A stretch of DNA of 64,000 bases, from the NCBI GenBank assembly GCA_013339765.2, contig CM023448.1, positions 110,621,118 through 110,685,117 on the forward strand. Reading direction: 5' to 3'. The notes under the pieces are model-generated. The model was not told where the DNA came from. It saw only the letters and a list, made by a program, of their open reading frames with translations, and did not search any database. Made by a program: the position numbers and the translations under genes. Position 1 is the first letter of the stretch; the number at the start of each line of letters is the position of its first letter. This document shows positions 57,713 to 64,000 of the stretch, one piece after another. Source of the stretch: Haemaphysalis longicornis (taxonomy: Eukaryota > Arthropoda > Arachnida > Ixodida > Ixodidae).

Positions 57713-58280
57713 ATCAAACAAAGGGTACTGATAATTATTTTGCTATTTCAATCTACGCTATAACATGACGGGCTTCGACATTCGCCATAAACACGGTCAT
57801 CAACTGCTTTGTAATGCCTCTAAAGAAAAACAAAAATAAATGAAGCAATGGTAAGATCATGTAAAGTACGCTTACGGAATATGGAAGTTTTACTTCTGAC
57901 TTGATTTCTTGTTTGCAAGATTTTTCCCTTCGTTTTTTATGTTTTTCACTATTTCTTCTGACTTCATGTTGTCACTCTTCCTTTTTTCGAAGACTCGCCC
58001 CTACCCCGGAATAAAATTCTGCACACGTCTCTCGATGTCAGTAACAAGTGATGTGCCCATGAACCATTCAGTGTGGCGCCTTCTGGTGATTATCAGGACT
58101 AATTATTAAAAAACCTAGGCACGACAAAACGACCAGGAAGAGACATGTCTGAATCTGAGCATGTCGAGAATTCTGTTGTAGGTGTCTGGAAGGTTGTATT
58201 TTCCGCGTAAAAGGATAAATAAGCCCCACTCAGGCATACTGATCACTACCATTGAATGAAGAACGGCTCAGTAAACTCAT
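57713..58280. other. No gene recognised
   Basis: Short frames only. Confidence 0.3.
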
Positions 58281-58332
58281 GTGCTGTGCCATCTTGGCTT
58301 TTTTCTAGTATTTTATCCTGTTTTTTTTTTTT

Positions 58333-58833
58333 CAGACTCGGGAGCCCAATCTCCTTCCTTACACTACAGACGTAAACTCGCAACGGTTTCGTTCACCACC
58401 GCAAGACATGTTCCCGCGGGCGGTTCTTATTACGCCAGCCTGTTTGTCGGATGTAGACTTGGCCTCTTACCAGTGGAATTCGAAAACCACGCCCGTTGTA
58501 GATTTTAACAAAGGGCTCGGCGGGTTTCCCCTCACGTTTGTGAAACTGCACCTTGCCTGGGGAAATCCTTGCACAAAGTGGGACAACTTTCAACGGCGCG
58601 GAAATCGCAACCGGGCCCTTGTGCCTCGAGGCAAACTTTTTAAGGTTGGGCACAGCATTGTGCGGGTGGTGTATACAACCTCGAGCCTGGAACCCTTTGG
58701 CAACCGTTCAGCCGAAGAGCGAAACGAATCAAGTTTTGTTTCTCGTAACGGAGTCCCTGCCACGGCAGTAAGCATCGATAGCAAAAAGTCCGCAGCTTTC
58801 AAGCCTGGTCATCTGAATGTCGAAACTGGTTGA
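58333..58833 (+). CDS. Possible 3' terminal exon, unknown product
   Basis: A textbook-looking 3' splice site precedes it: T-rich tract CTGTTTTTTTTTTTTCAG ending at about 58,335, with TTTTCTAGTATTTTAT upstream as a branch-region candidate. After it one frame is open for about 165 codons to TGA 58,831-58,833, including MFPRAVLITPACLSDVDLAS, VDFNKGLGGFPLTFVKLHLA, GKLFKVGHSIVRVVYTTSSL and a serine/asparagine-rich end. A second frame is open from the same acceptor for about 58 codons (SGAQSPSLHYRRKLATVSFT), and the minus strand is open too, so frame choice is uncertain. No domain is recognised. No AATAAA follows closely. It could be a chance ORF after a chance pyrimidine tract. Confidence 0.25.
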   Translation, partial: QTREPNLLPYTTDVNSQRFRSPPQDMFPRAVLITPACLSDVDLASYQWNSKTTPVVDFNKGLGGFPLTFVKLHLAWGNPCTKWDNFQRRGNRNRALVPRGKLFKVGHSIVRVVYTTSSLEPFGNRSAEERNESSFVSRNGVPATAVSIDSKKSAAFKPGHLNVETG

Positions 58834-59039
58834 TATTATATATACTCTGAACTTCCTGAACTGTTGGTAAACTTTATTTTTAAATGCAGAGCATTTCTTT
58901 AGCTCACATGTAGCGTCCGCCGTCCGTCCGCAACAGCTCAGCGCGCAGGCGCGCCCTCTCCCCCACTCCTGCTCTCCGCATCACGCTACCCTCCTCGCTC
59001 TCAACAACAGGTCCGCACCCCTCCCCCTACACTATATAA
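58834..59039. other. CT-rich leader to the tRNA-like repeat
   Basis: A CCGTCCGTCCG patch (58,921-58,931) and an ACTATATAAAAAAAT word (59,032-59,046) precede the tRNA-like unit. Confidence 0.3.
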
Positions 59040-59370
59040 AAAAATAATACTTATCGGCGCCTGGTTTCGATCCCACGACCCTGCTTGCGGAACGCAAGGT
59101 ACAGGGTGCTCTACCCACTGCGCCACAAAGCCGACACAGAATGAAAGGCTACGAACGCCCCTTATATCCTTGACTCATTCAAACTACGTCAAGAACCTGC
59201 TGATACAACGCATTCCCTACCTGTGGGCGGAACGCGAGGTACATGGTGCTCTTCCCATGCGCCACAAAACCGACACAGAATCAAAGGCTACGAACGCGCC
59301 TTATATCCTTGACTCATTCAAACTACGTCAAGAAGCTGCTGATACAACGCATTCACTACCACCAACTCCC
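59040..59370 (-). repeat. tRNA-like sequence with ~139-bp tandem duplication
   Basis: On the minus strand TTTGTGGCGCAGTGGGTAGA (A box) is followed by CACCCTGTACCTTGCG and GTGGGATCGAAACC (B-box-like; plus 59,064-59,077). An extra CTTGCGTTCCGCAAG hairpin sits in the anticodon arm, so it does not fold as a normal tRNA; a tRNA-derived SINE head is more likely. The downstream block CGACACAGAATGAAAGGCTA through GATACAACGCATTC (59,132-59,215) is repeated at 59,271-59,355, with part of the tRNA-like sequence repeated too. Confidence 0.55.
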
Positions 59371-59498
59371 CAAACACTAAACGTTAACGCAATACACCCA
59401 CCCCCTATGCGACGCATTTACTCTAGTCCCCCTCGCGGGGAGATGGGCCCAATATTTCTCTTTTTAATGTATTTTATTGTGTCTGTCTTTATTTACCT

Positions 59499-59501
59499 TA
59501 T

Positions 59502-59588
<87 letters not shown>
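59499..59588. repeat. TA dinucleotide microsatellite, ~90 bp
   Basis: Almost uninterrupted TA from 59,499 to 59,588 with one AA interruption near 59,512. The length is likely polymorphic. Confidence 0.95.
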
Positions 59589-59591
<3 letters not shown>

Positions 59592-61980
59592 TTTAGTTAT
59601 GTTTAAGTGCGTAAAAACGATGCGGTAAAAGAACACGTATGACGTAGCCTCTCGGAGCGCACACACTAACTCACTGTTAAGATTTGTTCGATCCTTTCGG
59701 TAGCTAATTTTTCTAACCCATCGTAACAGTAATCTTTTATATAATGAGGGACGGAGTTGCGGTAATCAGATTGGTCGCTTTAAAAACTGCAGACCCTTCT
59801 GCGCTCTATATTTAGTGCCGCGGAAAACCTCAGTTTCGAAAGACAACCCTTGATTGGTTCCGATTTCCCGCTGACCTATTGTAAAAATAATCAAGGTCCC
59901 GCACTACTCGCGCAGTGTTGCGCAGACCCTTCAGAAGTTTGCCTCAGGTCACAAAGTGCCGGCTGTGATTTCCGCGTCGTTGAAACTTGGAGCACTTTCT
60001 GCACTGACCGCTCCAGGCAAGAAGCAGCTACACAAACCCTAGAAGAATCCCCGCCAAGCATTTTTTTTTTTTGAAAAACACGCGCATTGGCCGTGGTTTT
60101 TGAGATTCGGCTGACATGAGGCCAAGTCTACGTCGGGCCAACAGGCCGAGGCAATAAGTACTGCTTGCAGGAACGTTACTCAGTGTCGGTAGTGAGCGGA
60201 ACTGTTTTCTGCGCTTTTATCATGCCTTATTTTTATAGTTGTTCTGAAACTTTCGCATTGCTACAACTGACACGAAACGGCAGTCCGTGCAAACTAAGGT
60301 GCCACCTGCAACGCAGTTGACCGAGAAATGACGCAAGTGAGACCACGAAAGTTACTCGGTTTGAATGAACGGAGGACACAGAGCATTCCAGTTTTGGCGA
60401 GGCTACCAGGTTTCCTTCAAGACAACGTTTGTGGGGCACGTAAAGACATTTGCGTTTTACGCTCGCCGCAGAAACAACTTGCTGAACTGGCATAAACGTG
60501 AAAGTGCAATTTTTCTTCCTCGTCAGCACGCGAAGCAAATGTTTTACTCGGGACAATACTAGTAAAATATTCTAGTAAAATATGCTAGCAGTCGTTAAAA
60601 AGTGTTTGTCGCAGCCGTACAGTGACCACTCAGTGTGCTCGAGAGAGCTAGAGAACTTTAATAGCTCTGAAATTGCAAATGCTGCGCTACATCCCCATTG
60701 AAAATTAACAAACAACCGGTTTCTTATTAACAAACACGACCCGAATTAAAAGGTATGTTCGAAGCGTGTTCAAAATCTAGATTATTCGCACGCCTTTACC
60801 TTTATTCCTTTACCTTTACCTTTACCTTTATACCAGAATGCAGCGGCTTAATGACCATTCATTTTCATTCATTTTTTTTTCATTTAATTTATTCAAGACA
60901 ATCATATCATCATTACAAGTTTGTCTTGGGTGGCGTGGCTATAGGCAGAATTGGCGACTGACGGGGCCACGACGCCCATGCTGCCGATCGCCCTCACCAA
61001 AAACAACTTCAATATGTGGCTGTGTCGTGATAGGAATGGACAAGTGGAAAAAGTGAGACGTCACGCCATTTGCTTCTTTTATTGGTTTTTCCGTTCATTT
61101 TATACCTTACTGTTGGTTCCGTCGGTAAAGCTCAGTTGAAGTCAGCGCCTGTCCTGCGTCCTCTCTGTCTCTTTCCGTGCTGTGCATTCTAGTCGTACAT
61201 AAGACTGTGAAAGGTGAACGAAGCCTAAGGAGACACACGGGACAGGCACTGTCCCGTGTTCTCTAAATGTTGTTTTCCTTTGGCCGCTGTTATGTGTTCT
61301 GTAGCTCGGTACGTACCTTCCCCACAACAAACTCTTCTGCAGGAACAAATGATCGGTCCCTTATCACACATTGAGACGACTTAAGGGCGAAAGCCATTCC
61401 CGTTGTCATAAACATTGTGTATGCTTTCCTCTGGGTATAATTTAATTCTTTATGATTGTTGGTTAGACATTTTTTGCGACAGTGTTTAAGGCCGCGGCTT
61501 ACGTTCAGGGACGTATACATATTTGCGTTTCAAAGTAATTTGTATTTTCTCTTCGTCTTATGATGCGAATTACTCCGACAGGCTGCAGACTGGCCGCACT
61601 TGATGCTGCAGATTCCCTGCCGTCACGGCTCTCCTCTGCATGCATGCCCGTTCTACGCACGTGCCGCACCTGTGACTATTTCTTGTTCCATTCTGTCAGG
61701 GTGCGTGTTTAGCGCTGTCGTTATCTCACTGGGCTGTTGCTGTTGTGACCCAGATCCAAATCCCACACGAACTCAATTTATTCTCTTTTTACTGCGGCGG
61801 CCCTTTTGGTACCATTCGTATTGACGCCGACGACCACGGCGACTACGACTACGATCACTTTTCTTGTTTGAGGAGACACCTAAGACTTTTGCGTTTAAAA
61901 AACAGCTCCTCCGGAGGCGTTCCATTGCACGCGGTGATCTATATCACGAGGCGTTCTATATCACAAGTGTGCCAAAAGTA
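59589..61980. other. No convincing gene
   Basis: A CCTTTA-type hexanucleotide patch lies at 60,793-60,831. Frames such as 60,233-60,556 (minus) are unassigned. Confidence 0.35.
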
Positions 61981-62090
61981 ATGCACAGCGTGGTGCCCGT
62001 TTCGCCGGTGTAGGGCCCCTACACTCGGCGCAAACGGGCACCACGCTGTGCATGTATTCCACCTGGGTGGGCGACCCAGGTGGAATACAT
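61981..62090. repeat. Two back-to-back hairpins
   Basis: Hairpin 1 (61,981-62,053): ATGCACAGCGTGGTGCCCGT and the following bases pair with the run ending ACGCTGTGCAT, arms about 35 bp with two single-base bulges. Hairpin 2 (62,052-62,090): ATGTATTCCACCTGGGT, loop GGGCG, ACCCAGGTGGAATACAT, perfect 17-bp arms. They share AT at 62,052-62,053. Confidence 0.9.
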
Positions 62091-62189
62091 GTCTTGTCCT
62101 ATAGCCGTCTTCGCCCGCGTCACCAGGAGAGTCTGTTCCGCCAGTCGACAGCTGGTCAGCAGGGTCTCCCACAGCTCATGAAAGGACCT

Positions 62190-62840
62190 AGAGCCACTAG
62201 ATCAGGTTTCAGAGTATCGGCACATCTTTTCTGTCATTGTTGTATGCCGCTCACAGCGGACATTGGTTAAACCGCGCCACGTGACATTTGTTTACCCCCA
62301 GAAGGCCCATGGGCGCTGCGATTTTGGTGCCTCTGTGTTACCGCATGCGCGCGTTCTTCGATAAATTGTGATTTTCGGAGCGCAGTGTGTCTGTATGACC
62401 AGTTGAGAGTGAGTTTTTTAGCCCCAGACAGAGTAACGATACCGTGCGGCTCTGTACTAGGCTGTTTCAAGCGGCTGCAAGGCGGAAAGCGCTGCTTCGC
62501 TTCCCGCTGGGAAAGAACTACAGTAGCCTAGCGTAACTTAGAGCCACTAAATAAGAAGCGTAGCTTAATTAGTGGCTATAGCGTAGCCTAGAGCCACTAA
62601 ATAAGCTACGCTAGCGTAACCGAGCCTGACCCTGTCGCACTGGCGCGCTCTCTCGAAATACTCGAAAAGTAAACACAGCCGTCATTTTTGCCCAGCGGTG
62701 ACCGGACCCATTCCACCCGTCGATGTCGGCCGCAATAGGGAGCATAAAGCTGGCCACCCTGGCGCCAGGCACAAAATAGCTGTCGCCGTGCGTCATTGTC
62801 GTTACTCTTAAGCGTAGCTTATTCAGTGGTTCTAAAAGGA
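62190..62840 (+). repeat. Promoter-like repeat (copy 2, longer form)
   Basis: Shares with 29,390-29,710, in order: AGAGTATCGGCAC, TTCTGTCATTGTTGTATGCC, GGACATTGG, CCACGTGACATTTGTTTAC, ATGGGCGC and CTCTTAAGCGTAGCTTATTC. It has an extra internal part with clustered palindromic words (TAGCGTAG, CTACGCTA, GAGCCACTAAATAAG) at 62,526-62,622. Confidence 0.6.
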
Positions 62841-63029
62841 CCGGGTTGACCCTGTCCTCTAGACGTGATCCTCGTCTGTTCATTTCAATGTAACGGTGAA
62901 AATGTTTCGGCTACTAACAGAACAGCCATCCCCCATTGTAGCCGAAAACATTATTGACAAACTGTTCAGGGCGGGTGCTGAGTCTAAATAATCAAGGGCT
63001 ATTGTATATGAGGCGTATGTTTTACCCAA
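62841..63029. other. No gene recognised
   Basis: Unassigned short stretch leading into LINE-derived sequence. Confidence 0.3.
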
Positions 63030-63690
63030 AAAAAAACGTGACCTATAGTCCTCTCGTCTACTTCGTTTTCGACTCGGCGAATATACCGAGCTCCCGTTCT
63101 TCACTTTACGGATCAAATTAAACGACCCTGTGGACGGCGGTTAACATATTGGTGCTTCTTTTATTGACCTTAGCAAAGTACTGCACGCAGTTATCCCCCC
63201 CCCCCCATAATTTCTATGGAATGACCGGCCCCCCCCCCCCTCCCCTCTCGAGCTCATTTGGTGTTTTTGACCGATCGGTATCAAAAGTGAAATATTTCGA
63301 ATGTTTTACGCGCCAAAGCCGGACCTAGACTCTGAGGCGCGCTGTAATGGAGAGCTGTGTACTAAGACACTAAACGCGCTGCGAAATCTCGACACACGGG
63401 AGTTTTAGTTTTTCACGTCCATCAAGTAAACGGCCACCGCAACCAGCACCGAACCCACGTCCTCAGTCTCAACAGCACAACGGTTGGCCACTAAGAGACC
63501 TGACAGGCAAGCGATTAGTCTTGAATCGTTCGTGTAAACTGCAATTTTTCATCCGCCATTTTTCATCTCGTGCGACCGCTAAGAGGGAAGTTCCTCAGGG
63601 TTCGATATTACGTCGGTTACTTCTTTATTTCTATGCATTGCTTCATGCGCTTCGCCACACTAATTTATACTGTCCTGTATATAGTAAAAA
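63030..63690 (+). pseudogene. CR1/L2- or Jockey-like LINE reverse transcriptase, interrupted by a SINE
   Basis: Plus-strand blocks appear in RT order: HIGASFIDLSKVLHAVI (63,148-63,198), then after a C-rich damaged stretch a frame with AHLVFLTDRYQK (about 63,255-63,288), then, beyond the SINE at 63,309-63,505, REVPQGSILRRLLLYFYALL and HALRHTNL (63,580-63,665). FIDLSK-F and GVPQGSILGP-like motifs are conserved in non-LTR RT palm domains. The YADD box is not seen. Several frame changes and the insertion show it is inactive. Confidence 0.65.
63309..63505 (-). mobile_element. Ruka-like SINE, degraded, nested in a LINE
   Basis: Recognisable on the plus strand by CGCGCTGTAATGGAGAG, CGAAATCTCGACACACGGGA, TTTTTCACGTCCATCAAG, CGAACCCACGTCCTC and AACAGCACAACG...GGCCACTAAG. 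The order matches the 3.9 and 15.1 kb copies with the tRNA-like head at the right (minus strand). It separates two RT blocks of one LINE. Confidence 0.75.
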
Positions 63691-64000
63691 CAACTCAAGG
63701 TTCTCATACTTCATAAAAATCACTGAAGCGAACACAACGCTGCATGCCAATTTCTCGTGTGGCACGCACCATCCTGCGTTTGACGTGCCGGGCCACGATA
63801 GATGGGCTGCCGTGACGGGGCCACTTCATACGACCAGGCGAAAGCAAAAACAAAAGCTTCTTTCTTACCTTCTGTCTGCTGTGAAGTAAATGGTCGCGTT
63901 CAAAATCTATATTTGAAAATTCTTTTGTATTGAACGAAAAAGGTCACTTTGTCTTCGCACTTGTCTGTCAACGTCGTGATATAGGCGTTCCTTTTTTTTT
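63691..64000. other. No gene recognised; right edge
   Basis: Unassigned sequence ending in a T-run at the window edge. Confidence 0.3.

Noticed and set aside
59040..59110. Functional tRNA gene
   Set aside because: The anticodon arm carries an extra hairpin and the acceptor ends do not pair convincingly; duplication favours a SINE-like repeat.
60793..60831. Telomere-like CCTTTA repeats
   Set aside because: Arthropod telomeres use CCTAA/TTAGG; this is a short hexanucleotide microsatellite.
63193..63242. Poly-C tracts as a biological signal (also 24,971-24,987 and 28,073-28,096)
   Set aside because: Homopolymer-rich patches are prone to assembly error and show no associated structure.

Overview
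The window looks like nuclear DNA of an arthropod, most probably a hard tick (Ixodidae, likely metastriate). The evidence is a tRNA-derived SINE that closely resembles my memory of the tick Ruka family, several LINE clades (RTE, I, L1/Tx1-like, CR1/L2-like), a Penelope-like fragment with a GIY-YIG domain, many short inverted-repeat elements, and one REXO1/GOR-type exonuclease gene. There are no bacterial operons, ribosome binding sites or CRISPR arrays. Species assignment is inference; no database search was possible.

Layout. 0-10 kb: an RTE reverse-transcriptase scrap at the left edge, a retroposon with a 13-bp target duplication at 0.72-1.0 kb, a SINE at 3.9 kb, a GC-rich promoter-like block at 4.6-5.1 kb, and a decayed L1/Tx1-like LINE at 8.3-9.7 kb ending in a perfect 16-bp hairpin. 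10-20 kb: SINEs of two families, a GIY-YIG fragment, inverted-repeat elements, and the first copy of a dispersed ~750-bp family that recurs at 19.8 and 31.2 kb. 20-35 kb: an I-like LINE (minus), a 937-bp TTAA-flanked element, a CpG-rich promoter-like repeat at 29.4 kb with a relative at 62.2 kb, a decayed gag-protease region (minus), and a complex fold-back structure at 34.0-34.7 kb.

35-37 kb holds the only convincing cellular gene: an apparently intronless 415-codon ORF with the complete DEDDh exonuclease domain of the REXO1/GOR family. Just upstream, in a different frame, lies an ORF with a good start context and one hydrophobic segment. The two may be pieces of one membrane-anchored protein split by an indel.

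40-49 kb: a gag remnant (minus), a degraded SINE, and then a complete Ty3/gypsy LTR retrotransposon (43,234-49,235) with ATAT target duplications and LTRs that differ by about 1% in substitutions. It is young, but gag and pol carry several frameshifts, so it is probably not autonomous; the RT-RNase H-integrase frame is open. 49-64 kb is gene-poor: MITE-like elements, an A-tailed retroposed sequence, a possible 3' terminal exon at 58.3 kb, duplicated tRNA-like sequence next to a 90-bp TA tract, two back-to-back hairpins at 62.0 kb, and a CR1/L2-like LINE interrupted by a SINE at 63.3 kb.

No set of genes here acts as a pathway. The window is mostly layered transposable elements around one exonuclease gene. 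The observations most worth a second look are the split membrane-anchor/exonuclease gene, the nested fold-back at 34 kb, the paired promoter-like repeats at 29 and 62 kb, and the youth-versus-damage contrast of the LTR element.
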